This document shows, piece by piece, positions 34,506 through 47,004 of a stretch of DNA of 64,000 bases; the first letter of the stretch is position 1; the number at the start of each line of letters is the position of its first letter. A program made the translations under genes and the position numbers. Origin of the DNA: Sclerodactyla briareus (taxonomy: Eukaryota > Echinodermata > Holothuroidea > Dendrochirotida > Sclerodactylidae); NCBI GenBank assembly GCA_026419785.1, contig JAODTK010000632.1, positions 206,001 through 270,000 on the forward strand, in the 5' to 3' direction. Below the pieces are notes generated by a model. It made no database searches. It was not told the origin of the DNA and saw nothing but the letters and a program-made list of their open reading frames with translations.

Positions 34506-34915
34506 CGATTTTTGAGCATTATAACTGCTTAGAATTCAAAATGGTTCACATTTGATACACTTTGTTACTGTATCTACGTAAACGAGTTTTGACAAAATCC
34601 ATAAATTTCTGGGAAAAATTAAGATGCATGACAATTTTTTCGCAGGTCATATTCATTCGATCCCCTGACAAATCATAAACCCGATGAAACTGTATCTACG
34701 TTCTGTACAGTCGGCAGGCTTACTTTTTTTGGAAAAAAAGGCATGTTTTTGCTAAGATGGTGGTAAATAAATAAAAGCAAAATGACCAGTTGTTAATTAA
34801 TTAGTCTGTAATACCAAGTAAACTAATTCTAGGGAAAGCAATTAGAATCAGTCTCAATCAGAATATCCACGTTATCAAGCTGCAAAAAACTGATATGTTT
34901 TTACTCTTTTCAGTC

Positions 34916-35059
34916 GTACACTCTAAAAACACTCTAAAACTCTAAAAAATGGTGGGTAAAATTACTCCAAATGAGTCGTTTTGAAGACATCACCATAGTA
35001 ATGTCCCCAAAATCACTCCATTTGGAGTAACTTGAAACACAATTTTTTTTAGAGTGTAC
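34916..35059. mobile_element. 144-bp MITE-like element with terminal inverted repeats
   Basis: The left end GTACACTCTAAAAA (34916-34929) is repeated inverted at the right end (TTTTTAGAGTGTAC, ending 35059). The ACACTCTAAAA phrase is repeated two more times just inside the left end. Internally TTACTCCAAAT and ATTTGGAGTAA are inverted copies, so the whole element can fold back. No coding capacity. Size and ends fit a non-autonomous DNA transposon. No convincing target-site duplication is seen. Confidence 0.65.
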
Positions 35060-35064
35060 AATGC

Positions 35065-35970
35065 AACAAATTGGAGCATTCGTACTTCAACACTGACATA
35101 AATAACGCTCGGGCCTATGTCACGTAGTCTCTAGGCTCTCCTTCTGCCCCTGTTTTGAAGACTTCTATAACTTGAAGACGATTGCGTGGAATAAAAAAAA
35201 GTGAAAAACGAAAAGGCACGCATCCACCTAGCCGTGTCCCTCCCCTGCCCCGCCTGTCGCCCATCAAATCATATGTTTGGATCATTTCGTCTTCCATTTC
35301 ATATCGTAGCGTGTCACGCGAATGGATCCTGTCTAGTCCACCGTGTAGCTGGTAGGCTATTTGGTCGCAACACGGAATTGAAACAAGTTTCCTATAGTTT
35401 TGGTGACGGTGCACAAGCACGGATTCATGGGTAAAATTGGCACACTTTGAGTCTCGTTTGAGTCCCGATAGACCGAATAGAAAAATGACCTAAGTTGGAT
35501 AACGGATTTTGACACTTCACCCCACCCCCGACGGAAACGTGTGCATTAAAACATCATTCTGTCGATTTCATTTTGTCGGCCCCAAACCCATATGGGGGGG
35601 GGGGAGCCGCCCTCCCTGCCCCTCCCCCCTCCCCCGTGACGCCGCCCCTGAGGAGAATGAATACGCAAATTGCCGAAATCCGAATAGTAAAACCGTAAGT
35701 ACTACTCCTGTGAAAATGTTACGGCAAATTTGCTAATATTCCATTTTCGGCAAAATTTCAGTGTGAAGAACGTCCTGTTTCCTACTCTTGATTATGGCCA
35801 AATGCACCATAATGAGTTGTATTTTACTGCCACACATTGCAATGTGACCCACGAGGAGCCCCAATATCTGAACATAGAATCGTGATTAATTAAAGATCAA
35901 ATTCATGAGTATGAGGCAAAAGAATGAATAATGGCTTGATCTCGTCCAAACACTTTTGAAGAAAGGATCT
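35065..35970. other. No supported gene
   Basis: Includes a G12/C-rich patch at 35594-35645. Overlapping short frames on both strands at 35115-35434 lack support. Confidence 0.35.
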
Positions 35971-35975
35971 GAATG

Positions 35976-36019
35976 TTATATAATATATATATCTATATAT
36001 ATATATATATATATATATA

Positions 36020-36063
<44 letters not shown>

Positions 36064-36202
36064 TATATATATATATATATATTATATATATATATATTAT
36101 ATATATATATATATATAATATAATTAAAAAAACCCAAAAACCTAAAAAATATATATAATATATAATATATATATATATCTATATATATATATATATATAT
36201 AT
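35976..36202. repeat. (AT)n microsatellite in two blocks
   Basis: Long TA/AT repeats interrupted by a 30-bp A-rich stretch (36120-36150). Confidence 0.95.
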
Positions 36203-36355
36203 TTGGTTTGTGTTACATTCGATGAACCTAAGGTATACATACAGATCCTCCGATAAGAAGAGTGGATCGTAATTTACCGATACCGATAGCCCCGTTAGTA
36301 ACCACTGATAAATACTGATCAAAACCACAGCACAAAAGTATTACTACTGATAGGC

Positions 36356-36385
36356 ATGTCTGTCTATCTACTATCTATCTATCTA

Positions 36386-36445
<60 letters not shown>

Positions 36446-36446
36446 C
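36356..36446. repeat. (CTAT)n microsatellite
   Basis: About 20 tetranucleotide units with a few interruptions. Confidence 0.95.
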
Positions 36447-36994
36447 CAGTCTCTAAACTTTTGCCCTGTGGCTATCGAATGATTGTTCTTTGGCCGATGC
36501 TGGCGGATCCAATTGGACACAATATATTGGCTGATGAGAAATCTTCGACCTCTTCGAGAACAAAGTAAAAGTATTGAAGGTACGTAATATAAGGCTGTAC
36601 GTTTAAAATTACAACTTTAGTTCGATTACCCTCACTCAGCCGCTTGTTATGGACTGATGCGACCTACGGAATGTTTAGACATTTTACGCCAATGATTTTT
36701 GAAGGGGCATAATGGCTATCATGTGAAAATCGCTAATATGAAATATGTTTCTGCTCCTACTCATTTGTAGATAAACCGTCCCTCTCGGCTTATTATGGAC
36801 TAGGTGTTAGCTGAGTAAAATGGTCACTAGAGGAGCACCGTGAGCTAACATTTAAAAAATAATAAACCAGCGAACATCTCTGCAAAATGTTCAAATATGC
36901 AATGTTTCTTCTCCTGTCAATTATGTTTGAATTTACAATCATATTCGATTCGAATTATACCAATTGTAATTATAGCAGTAGTGTATCGGATATG

Positions 36995-37330
36995 CTGAAG
37001 AACTTCGGTGGGAACCTCTTGAAGAAAGACGTACACGACTTCGGCTTATTGCTATCTACAAAGAATTCTAACATCACTCCCCTGTTGAGCTTATCCGCAA
37101 TCAGACAAATATAAGGATCACTATACGAAGGCCCAGCGAACATTTATCTTTAACCACGTCAACAGAGATATGTTTTCAGTACTCATTGTACCCTAGACTC
37201 GTTAGAGAATGGAACTTACTTTCTTCTGAGATTCGCGAGGTACTACCATTGAGTCATTCAAATCCAGATTGGCAGCCATTGACCTACAGAATCTGACAAC
37301 AAAAACACATTTTAAAATTTAGTTGCAATA
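36995..37330 (+). mobile_element. LINE ORF2 C-terminal remnant
   Basis: One plus-strand frame with a single stop reads WEPLEERRTRLRL, then IAIYKEF, then YPRLVREWNLLSSEI. After a one-base shift it reads TIESFKSRLAAIDL. This is the standard C-terminal series of jockey/CR1-type LINEs (WxxLxxRRxxxRLxxxYK, YPRxxxxWNxLPxxI, sLxxFKxxL). The fragment is better preserved than the other LINE pieces here. Confidence 0.75.
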
Positions 37331-37334
37331 CTTT

Positions 37335-38140
37335 CACACTGGCCTGTGCGTGATAACCCCATCTGGAGGAGTTTTCACAGAATCAAGCAGAAGTAGAAGC
37401 AGAGAAATTCTGTCCAGTAACTGGGGACATGGATCGGGCTGTCGTTTGTCGAGGATATGAATACAAGTGATTATTCATTCAGTATACATGTTTTCTCCAA
37501 TGGGGTCCATTCCCATTCAACCTGTTAGGGGCGCTTTCAGAGTGTTATAGCATAAATGTGATTTTATAAGATCTGGGAAAATTAGCTTTTCCAGCATTAT
37601 TCCTTTTCGGTAAAAAAAAGTCCCGTGATATTGCGTCCTTTGGAATCCTATCTTTCAGCCTGGAATATGTTCGTTTTATCATGCGAATAGCTATTATTCT
37701 ACGAAGTACGCCTAACAGGATTATAGGTCAGGAATCACCGGGTGGTCCTTTCTTCTCTGTTTTCCGCTTGATCATTTTCTGTACAGGTTTCTGTTCTTGT
37801 TATCGCTTGCAAAATTGTTGCTAATCCATCCAAAACGATAGACCACTGAAAAACTCGCATGGGAGATGATCCATGTTTTTTTTCTGTGTGAATGCGGGAA
37901 CGGTCAACTTTTTTGCCGACACGGGGTCAAAACACACTTATGTGACATTTTCATTCATACTCTCACACTCAGACATAACAGGCTACTAATGCTATGTTAC
38001 TCCAAGTGGGAGGGCTCAAACGAAATCATTTGGCATAGGATTTGCCGAAGTTACTCCAAGGTTGGGGGAGTCATTATCTCATCGGTCCCGAAGGCCGGAG
38101 AATTTGTATTCCGTTTTGCCATTTCACCTATATTTACTGT
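37335..38140. other. No supported gene
   Basis: A 128-codon plus frame (37866-38252) runs into the palindromic X-box-like patch and lacks start, splice or family support. Confidence 0.3.
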
Positions 38141-38145
38141 TGCTG

Positions 38146-38174
38146 GTTGCCATAGCAACGGTTGCTACGGTAAC
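38146..38174. promoter_or_regulatory. Pair of X-box (RFX-type) palindromes
   Basis: GTTGCCATAGCAAC (38146-38159) matches the RFX-factor consensus RYYNYYATRRNRAC exactly. One base later GTTGCTACGGTAAC (38161-38174) matches with one change. RFX factors drive ciliary genes in animals. No first exon is identifiable nearby, and GTTGCCAT..-type palindromes also occur in transposon ends, so the regulatory role is unproven. Confidence 0.35.
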
Positions 38175-38280
38175 CATAGTGTGGTTTGGAACTATCCACT
38201 GAGGGGTACCCATTGGTGGGGTACCCATGGGTGCCGGGTGATCCAGCAATGACTACAACTCGCTAATGTCCGTTTGTGGT

Positions 38281-38313
38281 GTTTGCGTGTGTGTGTGTGT
38301 GTGTGTGTGTGTG
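38281..38313. repeat. (GT)n microsatellite
   Basis: About 16 GT units. Confidence 0.9.
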
Positions 38314-38319
38314 CGTTTG

Positions 38320-39900
38320 TGTGTCCGTCAGATTTTTGATGGTTTTTCGCAAAAATCTCCATTTTGGAGTGCTGCAAAATGAATTTTGCACCCGTTTGAA
38401 ATAGTCACTGAACACATAACAACTTGAAAATCAGACTGAAACTATCAAAATTGAGAAACTTAGGAGCCAAAGACAATTTTGTTGGGAAAATTCCTGTTCA
38501 CAATTTTTAACTATTTCAAGATATTCCCATGGCCTGAATGATTTCAACTTCATAGCAATGTGAAAAGGCAGCAAGGTACAACTTTTTTCCCCTGCAATCA
38601 CAGCCCAAAATACCAAAAATGTATAAAAAAAAATGGGAAATAGATTTTTGGCCAAATTTAAGAATTTCTGAAAATTTGTTCAGCTTTTGGTATATTTAGA
38701 GATTGGGAGGAATTAATGATTCCAAATTTCAGGAGAAGATACAGAGTATCAAACAAGTTTTCCCAAGCAATTTATTATGTAAATTAAGTGAAATTCCATG
38801 AATAATAATTCTTTTTGGGAAAATGGTTGTTTTCAGACTTTTTGATAATTTTCCATTTGCAACTCGCGAAAAGGTAGCAAGTGGGAACAAATGAATAGTT
38901 CTACATTTTGCCGATGAGATCCTGCAACTCCATGGATTAGATTTTTGGAGGTTTTTTGCGAAAATTTTTCTACATTCGAGTGGGCGAACTGAAGCCCAAA
39001 CAAATAATTGCTCCCAAAATTAAACCGAAAAATATTCATTGTTAATTTCCCATTGCGAAAAACCATTCTAAGGGCCATTATTTCCATTTTCGCATATTTT
39101 CCCGATTTATATGAAAAATATTTTAATGATTGATACTGAAATGGTCAAATTTCATACAACCCTAGATAGTCACTGACACACGTTTCTCCAGAGAATTCCA
39201 TGCGAAGTATTAACCTTGTCAATTGTCAGGGGGAAGACCATTTTGGGGGGAAATATTTCATTTTCAGGCTATTTTATAAAATATTTGATGATTGCCATGC
39301 CTGAACATAGTGAAATTGCACAAAGCCTAATAGTCACATGACAACCGTTTCTCCAAGAATTCCAGGCAAAGCAGTGTTAGCGCTATTTGGGGTCTCGGGG
39401 TCATGACACTCTTTTTGGACAGTTTGGACCCCCAAATCTAGAAAATGTGTGCACCAAAGAGGTCCAAAAAGGAGGAAAATTTAACACTTTTTCCTAAAAT
39501 GACATTTCTCTGTCGATTTATGCGCAAAAATCTCATTATTGGACCCCCAAAGTTTGGAGCCAGCGCATATCCTGATCAAAGTATCACATTCTATGGAAAT
39601 GTTCATTTCATTTCTCGGATCTCATGCAATGCCGAAACATTGGTCAAGTTCATCCAAGCTATATATCCCACACAACAATTGTCTTCCCCCAAATCCGGCG
39701 ATATCATCAATTAAATGAATTTAGGGGGCAAAACACATTTGGACAATTTTCATGTTTTCCAGTAATTTCCCAGAGATTTCATGGATTGCAATGCCCAACC
39801 AATTTCTCCCAACAATAGGCAAGCAAACAAATTGAAATTTCACATTTGGGAGGACAATTTTACACTACTTTTCAAATGATTGAAAAGTTGGGAGAGTCGG
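38320..39900. repeat. Field of degenerate tandem repeats
   Basis: Similar phrases recur at irregular distances. TAGTCACTGACACACGTTTC (about 39166) recurs as TAGTCACATGACAACCGTTTC (39331), 165 bp apart, each followed by AGAATTCCA. GATTTTTGATGGTTTTTCGC (about 38331) recurs as GATTTTTGGAGGTTTTTTGC (about 38939). The whole stretch has an even, A/T-rich composition unlike its flanks. Probably an old satellite-like array or a repetitive transposon body. Confidence 0.5.
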
Positions 39901-39904
39901 GGAA

Positions 39905-40315
39905 CATTTCAGGTATGTTTAAGTCTAGTAGTCGTCATTTTTTACTAGGCCAACTTACGTTATGTGCGTATCGACGTAGAGTCTAGTCCATACACGTAGG
40001 CAGTCAAACTGCATCAAATACCACTCGAACTGTCCAAGTAGCCTCTCGTCAAGTGTGTCTGCATTCTCGATTCATCGCAGGGATATGGGCCGATAGCATC
40101 GTCCTCAGCACTTAGGACTACATTCCGCTATGGTCTGAAGTATATCGATTTGTATAAACATATACCAACATGGGAGGTGAATTGTCTTTCCACACCTTTC
40201 GTTAATTTATCTAGGCTAGTCCGTAGTACTGAGGCTATAGTGCAACTACCACTAGCAACTGCAGCTGTAACAAGGCTAACAGTGGCAAGGCTAGGTAACA
40301 GATGTTAGGCTGCCT
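39905..40315. other. No supported feature
   Basis: Non-coding with short internal repeats (GCAACTACCACTAGCAACTG). Confidence 0.3.
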
Positions 40316-40320
40316 TTTTT

Positions 40321-40525
40321 CTAAGAGAGGTTGTGGACAAACTGGACCAAGAATTTGTAAAAAAGGTTTAAAAAGTGGAAGATAACATCCTTTTTCCCAT
40401 CTTCATCTCTGCTGCCATCTAATGATGAAAGAACATGAACTATGTTGCCAAATGCGTGTCCGAGAATGTACCAACACCCGTAGATGATCGTTTCGATTAC
40501 CCAGTATACACCCACAATATGCAAT
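40321..40525 (-). CDS. Candidate terminal exon, membrane-type protein
   Basis: A strong minus-strand acceptor (taatatttgtcttcgcag) is followed by 67 codons and a TAG at 40321, entering with two bases carried over from the previous exon. The peptide begins with a hydrophobic stretch (IVGVYWVIETIIYGCWYIL) followed by GHAFGNIVHVLSSLDGSRD, a charged loop (EDGKKD) and an aromatic tail. It looks like a transmembrane helix plus short C-terminus. The upstream exon is not identified. Family unknown. Confidence 0.35.
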
Positions 40526-40529
40526 CTGC

Positions 40530-42350
40530 GAAGACAAATATTAAGCACGCGAGCAGGCAGACATCATTTTGCGTGCAACCATTGCAAAGTTTAAAGGCCA
40601 AGGGGTTCAAGTAAATATGACTCGACTTTTTTGTACTTCCTTTTTATTGCATTATGGAAGCCACCCCTCTCTTACCAATTTCAGTGATCGAGGAACAAAA
40701 TTCGCATCAGCTATTGCAAAATTCTCCATGGGGGAACCCCAGGTGATATCAAGTCAATGTGAACCAATGTACCATTTGAGAACCCTGGAACAAACCAACT
40801 GGTGATGGGGTTTAAAGGGAATGCCCATCATCGTTCACGAATAGTCAAGAATTTTCTCATTCATTTCTAAGGAAATACCTATTGTCATATTTTTGTTATC
40901 AGGCTGCAAAATAAATTTACTAGAGTCTAGGGGCTATACCTTTGGAATCGTTTCCCCCAGTGTATATCCTCAAGGGTCTTTAGACCTCCTACCCATGATA
41001 CCATTCTCTGACTATTGGAAGATCCAACCAACAACCAGATGATAGTTAGCCATTCAGGTAAATCCAGATGCTAGTAACCTCCAAATTTAGAGTGTAGTTT
41101 TTTTCAAACGCAACGTATAATTTTGAGAGGAATCTGTTACAAAACCATTGGCCTTTGACTACATGAGGTAAACAATGCAAACCATCAATGAAATAAGGCC
41201 TGTACAATATGATTATTTAAAGTATCGTGGGAAATTCAGATCCAGGTTACTCAACCGGGGGTTTTCCACTAATCTTAGGCCTATTTGGAGGCGCAGCCAG
41301 TTCAATTACCACTATCTCCCCTGCAGGGATCCAGCCTGCCGTCAGAGCGGAACCGCACAAAACCAAGTCCTCAGATAGTTGTGCAGAGTGAAACTAGGTG
41401 ATACACTGTTAGGAAGTCATTTGAGGAGTTAAAGGGTAAGTCTAACATTTAGCTAATATGTTCAAGATTGGGTCTATGGGAAATGTTTCTCAAAACACTC
41501 TACTTCCTCATCCCTGCGCCTCATCATGAGGTTGCTAGATTTTTTTTTAGTTAGTTTTAATTCCTTCTGAAATATCAACCTCCCTCGCACAATGCGCTTT
41601 TCACATTCATACGTACCAACATCGCATGCCTCTATGGACTCCAGCTAACGCAGATGTTTATCACAACAAACATTATTTTCTTCAACGTATTGCAAATTTT
41701 GAAGTTTTTTCCTGTAAGCCCTACAATACATTTGAGTTTTCACTTCTCACTCTATCTGTTAGTATAATGGCTCGGTGGTTCCGTAAGACCAACTAGTCAT
41801 TCCCTAGCCTTCAACATAGAGAATTGGGTGAAGTCTAATCCATATCTTTGCGATGAGATAGCAACTCTGATGTCATGTTGTGATCGTAAGCACTCATTCA
41901 ACCGTGGGTTATTTTTGGTACTGATAATGGGCAATGTCTAGGGTTGGTGTGGGATTAGTATAAGGAATGCAAAGAAGCCCTTGATCTGATCAAACTTCTC
42001 AATCGGTTGTGGTCGTTACACGACTTGCTCAGAAGGGAACTTTGAGATCCGACCATGTATTTAATTTCGGTCATTTTGTTCAGGTTTCTAAAAATGTTTA
42101 CGAGCGCTCTGGTCTTTTCTATTAAACCGTTGATTTGTCTAAATCTATCAAGTATCTCAGGACCAAAGGTAGACCACATTTATTACGTTTATTGTAAATC
42201 CAACCAATCTTAAACAGTTGCATAAATCATGTAAATTAAATACATTGAACAACCCCAATGAATATTCAAGTTACTCAGGACTGAAGGCATTCCACAACGA
42301 ACATTTCCTTCATATATTATTCTTGCTTAAACTCGCCATTACTATTTTAC
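40530..42350. other. Mostly non-coding, two unassigned frames
   Basis: Two ATG-started frames look somewhat protein-like. One is 67 codons on the plus strand (41175-41378, KYRGKFRSRLLNRGF, then PCRDPACRQ). The other is 74 codons on the minus strand (42179-41955, EILDRFRQINGLIEKTRAL). Neither joins in phase to the exon at 40525. Confidence 0.25.
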
Positions 42351-42352
42351 AG

Positions 42353-42421
42353 ATTCATCATGTTCACATTCACGCGTCGGACTGGTACATGGCTACTGAT
42401 GATCCCGTGGTTTCTCACACT
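42353..42421 (+). CDS. Candidate 69-nt internal exon
   Basis: A good acceptor (cattactattttacag) and donor (ACT|GTAAGA) bound 23 codons open in phase 0 (IHHVHIHASDWYMATDDPVV). A second frame is open as well. Neighbouring exons not found; a LINE fragment follows 300 bp downstream. Confidence 0.25.
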
Positions 42422-42724
42422 GTAAGATATGGTAGGTGTATCGTTCGCCCAGCAAAAAATAATTACACTCATACTGACCCATAATCCCAGATGAGAGAGT
42501 CAGTCATGGATTATTGATTTAATGATGGTCTCTATGAACATTCAAAGAATTGAAAATATTCCAGCATACCCAAGCGGTTCGTGGGCTGGCACTGTTAACG
42601 TAAGTATGTTAAATGAATCCCGGTACTACACTCAGAAGCCCAGAGTTGCCACTCTACGAGGAAAGCAGTACACTATTTTGCTAACAATTCTGTCATAGTT
42701 CATATTATCGCAAAGTTAACACTC

Positions 42725-43170
42725 CAATGCTTGATTTCGTTTTACTGAATGCAAGATCTCTTCGGAACAAATCAATAGTACGTAGTTGATTGTAATGCGG
42801 ATAATTGTTGCCATCACCGAAGCTTGGCACGATTCAAGTAACGTTCGAGTTGCCATAAATAAACTAACACCGCCTGGTCTCGAGATCAGGCATGGACAAT
42901 TATTATTGATATTACATCTAACATGTTTTGTGGAAATCTGACGAACTCACATTCAACTTACTATTTATATCATATTTCAATGTACCTACCCAATATCCTG
43001 TACCTATTTCTCAAACCACATCACACCATATTTTACGGTTTTCTCCATGATATCGCCAGAGAGCTCACACAATGGCACACATCAACTAGACTAATTACTC
43101 TACTTAGTTTCGGTGTCTTAAGATCCAGTCATCAACACGTAATGTCAAATGTATTGGAAGAAATCTGACT
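42725..43170 (+). mobile_element. Degenerate CR1-like LINE endonuclease domain
   Basis: Plus-strand frames match the N-terminal apurinic endonuclease of CR1/L2 LINEs. They read DFVLLNARSLRNKS (family LLNARSVRNK), then IIVAITEAWHDSSNVRV (family DILAITETWLxxxD). The Glu of the TE(T/A)W motif is present. LTPPG follows, then, after a frame change, FYGFLHDIARELTQW and LLSFGVLRSSHQHV (family LLxxFGLxQHV). The active-site order is preserved but frames shift. Confidence 0.6.
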
Positions 43171-43174
43171 ATCG

Positions 43175-45615
43175 GGAAACAAGTGAAACACACACACACA
43201 CAAGCACACACACTACAACAAAGTGATCACTAAGTATCTCCCTTTATTTCGCCCAGGTGAGACGACAGAAAACTGTGACCATAATGATGATCTGGTTATG
43301 ATGTATCCTATGTGCTCTTATAACAAAGCTGTTAATTATATTTTCCATCCAGTTGTTCAAGTGAAAAGACACATATCTACCAACCCTATATATATGCCTA
43401 TATCAATCAATATTGAGAAAATATGGACGCAATGAAGGTTATTTCTCTATACTGTGTTGTATTATCTACTGTTGAGAAAATACTTTTACATTTACAATAA
43501 CGTCATCGACCTCGGGGATAGTGACTAATCTACAATTGGTTGAGCAAACACATTAGGAAATAATATATGATGATCAGATAGCACACTACATTCAAGGAAT
43601 AACAATAGAAGCCTTGGACTACTGTTCGTTGACGTTATACGGGAGTCGATCGTGCTACATATATGCCAGTAGTAATGATTATTACACTCAGAGGTTGAGT
43701 GATAGTACAGGGATTAAAACGCAAGGTGAAGTTACGAGAATGATATAATGGTAGCTGAGGGCGAATGGATGATGATATCATGGTTATAGACAAAACGGGC
43801 CCTTGTTCACAGCATAACCACATCGGACTTTTTCTTCGTTCCGCATATAATACCATGGTTGTGTGAATGATTGGCACTACCATAAAACTTGTTCTCACGT
43901 CATATTTCTTGCTAGTATATCAAAGCGGGTGGCAGAATATTGGGAGTGTCGGTGAGATTTTTCAACCTCAGTGGTTTAATCATTAGGCTAAGTGGTGTGC
44001 CCTTCCAGAAATGTGGTGTGAAACGACACTAACATGATAGCCAAGTGATAATGGACTATACTTGCCCAACTCCTTTTATAGGACCAGTTAAAAGCAGTCT
44101 GCAGTACGAGGGAATATTCTTTTTTCTGGAATATAATCCTGATTTAATAATACCTGAACATACCTCGCGGTACTTACATCTGAATATTGCGACTGGTTCA
44201 GATCATCATTATGCATATTCAAGATACATAGCACATAGCTAGGTAATAAGACATTCTTAAATGTCGTTTTTGGCAAACTACAACCCACCTCTGTTGAGCA
44301 GACGAAGGTTACATCTCAACGAATACCATCATACTGCCTACTTTGAACTTTTACTAACAGGTCTCCTTGTTTAGGAGGCTACTAGGAAGTATCGAGATAC
44401 AATTTGTGTCGTGATCAGGTTGATTCTCAGGTCTCGTTTAGTATTTGGATCCTCGCTGCAGCTTTTAATTCTAGCTGCTCTGCTGTTTCTTTTTTACAGT
44501 TGTGTGTTCTTAGATCGTTGGTAGCAGAATATATATCTTATCGTGTGAATTTTCATTGCATCCTTATTTATCATCATACTTGTTACCCCTCACCGATATC
44601 CCAATTTACGTACCATTATTGCCGTATAAAACACTAGTGAAGCAACGAGTTCTTGTTGCTGATTGTTACAATACCATGCAATTGATTTAATATGTCAAAG
44701 GACATTCACATATGAAACAGTAATAATAATGTATTTGTCACTATCGCAATGCGATCAATAATATCATTTATTATTGTAGTTCTCAGTAAAATCGTACTTC
44801 AGCAAGTGCAACTCACAATAACATATAAAGCTGGCATTCCTACCTCTAATTCGGGTATTATCGGTCTCCAATCAACACCTGTCAATCAATAGGCCCTCAC
44901 GATTAATCTGCGAATTATCGGCTGTAAGTCACCACTTAACAGTAGCAGTACCTATCTCAGAACCCATTGAGCATTTTGTATAAGTTTCGGGACTTTACTT
45001 CTCCAGTCATCACCCCTGTGATCAACTGCACTGAAGAAGACCTAGTATTAATCGAAAGCTACGCAACGAAATAAATTTACTCGTATCTCATCAGTAATGC
45101 AGCCTATCGTAAACGTATCATTGTTGTTGTTCGGTATCAATTTATGGATGTTATGAGGGGAGCGCCATGTCTACAAGAGCCTATTAGCCACTGATGTGTA
45201 ATATTGCATTCATATGTTTTATTGATTTCGTACTCTGTAATATCCCAGGCACTGGCTTCAGGTGCGATCTATCAGTTGCGCATTCAACTGTAAGGCCAAT
45301 AACGTCGGGTATCATTTGAACATGCAAAACGCTAGTAGAACCTGTAACGACTTGTTACATTGGGATTGTTCTAATCAGAACATTCTCCATGGGACTACTC
45401 CATTATAGCAGTCTCATAGAGGATGGTGCACCTCAATCTCCAGAAGGATAATTATGACGTCGCAATACATGATTCAAATCAGGAATTAAACATCATTCAA
45501 TCGAACCCTCACAACGGTAACGAAAAAAAAAATGAGTAGGCTAGTGTCCGCGTACACACTTGGATTTGTCCGCGAACATTCTGTAATATGTCAGTTAACT
45601 TAACACGTGCGGTCG
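43175..45615. other. No supported gene
   Basis: A short (AC)n run at 43189-43211. Several 65-88-codon frames without splice or family evidence. Confidence 0.35.
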
Positions 45616-45622
45616 TTGAACA

Positions 45623-46027
45623 ATGCTTTCAATCAACGAGCTTCAGACGACTTATCAGTCAGCTGCATTTATCCTAACAGTTTGTTATTTGGGATTGACA
45701 AGCCACGCTACTCTTTGGTCTTGCTCTTTGGTGATCGCGCGACGGGTAAATATGGGTAATTTAACAAACAATTACGTCAGAGTGCAACGCAGTCGTTTCA
45801 TTACAAACAACTTCAATTATCCCTCATGTAATTTGCAATATGTACAATCAGCACTCAGTTTGAGCTGGCCGAAGAAGGTAAAGAAAGTGTCAGAAATTCA
45901 CGCGACAAACGACCTTTTAGGATGTTCAATTGCAGTTAGGCTAGGAATGAAGAACGTGGTAATCCCGTGCTGTAAAGGATGGAAGGATAATACCATGACG
46001 CCATGTGACGATTTTCGTGGCCGGTAA
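45623..46027 (+). CDS. Uncharacterised ATG-to-stop frame, 134 codons
   Basis: An ATG at 45623 opens 134 codons. The first third is hydrophobic (SAAFILTVCYLGLTSHATL); the rest is mixed and Cys-containing (VVIPCCKGW). A good donor (AAG|GTAAAGAA) lies at about 45877. Composition is only mildly protein-like, and I cannot exclude a chance frame. Confidence 0.2.
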   Translation: MLSINELQTTYQSAAFILTVCYLGLTSHATLWSCSLVIARRVNMGNLTNNYVRVQRSRFITNNFNYPSCNLQYVQSALSLSWPKKVKKVSEIHATNDLLGCSIAVRLGMKNVVIPCCKGWKDNTMTPCDDFRGR

Positions 46028-46236
46028 TTTATTGCTTGAAAACGAATCCTACAGAGCTGTATCTGCAGTGTGCATCTGAGTTAGGAGTGCGGGCAACGCA
46101 ATATTGTAGCGAGCTACACTTGCACCGGAACATCTTTTTGCCCGCGGATTTGCACACTTCGTTGGTCGAACAACGAGCCTGCGAAAGGAATAGAACAACA
46201 TGTGTGAATATTGCTCCATCGTTATGGCCCATACTC

Positions 46237-46688
46237 ATGACTGGAATGGCGATAAAACATTGTTGAACTATACATATAGAAACCAGACCATTATTCGTGA
46301 AAGGTCTGATTTCAAAGGGATTCCATCAATACGCCAACTCACTTCTCACAAAACAACAAATCCATGTAGAGGCAAACAACTTTAATTTCGCCTCTGAGAA
46401 GCTAGGCCCGAAAGCCTGGGAGTAGATATTTCATTTTAACACGAGCTCTCCAATAACTTCTCATTACTGGAATGGCGATAAAACATTGTTGAACTATACA
46501 TATAGAAACCAGACCATTATTCGTGAAAGGTCTGATTTCAAAGGGATTCCATCAATACGCCAACTCACTTCTCACAAAACAACAAATCCATGTAGAGGCA
46601 AACAACTTTAATTTCGCCTCTGAGAAGCTAGGCCCGAAAGCCTGGGAGTAGATATTTCATTTTAACACGAGCTCTCCAATAACTTCTC
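46237..46688. repeat. Near-perfect 226-bp tandem duplication
   Basis: Copy 1 (46237-46462) and copy 2 (46463-46688) are essentially identical over 226 bp, meeting at 'caataacttctc'. No coding or mobile-element features inside. Very recent duplication or assembly artefact. Confidence 0.9.
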
Positions 46689-46689
46689 T

Positions 46690-47000
46690 CTATTAACGTG
46701 TACTAATAGCAATATAATGGTATGCTTGTAAAGCAGTAGTCTCTCGTGAGCAACAACTGTCGAATATTGACCAATAACTGCATTGTGAATAATATAATAT
46801 ACAGTAAATCAAGGACAAAGAGTTCTACTATATACCGTGTAACAAGTTATATCATTTCTCATATGATTTTCCCTGCAAATTACTGGCAACCGTGCTGCCA
46901 TTAAATTACTCGTCGGTTCGCCTTATATTGACTGTTAGGCTTGGGAACGCCAGATGTATGTGCTGAAATTGATCACAATAAAGGAGACCATGCAGTACAC
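46690..47000. other. Intron downstream of the peptide-precursor exon (minus strand)
   Basis: On the minus strand this follows the donor at 47004. A weak next-exon candidate starts after 'ttcacaatgcag' (about 46778), but its peptide is unconvincing. The 3' exon may lie further left. Confidence 0.35.
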
Positions 47001-47004
47001 TTAC

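Noticed and set aside
35973..36158. Tyr/Ile repeat open frame
   Set aside because: Translation of an (AT)n microsatellite.
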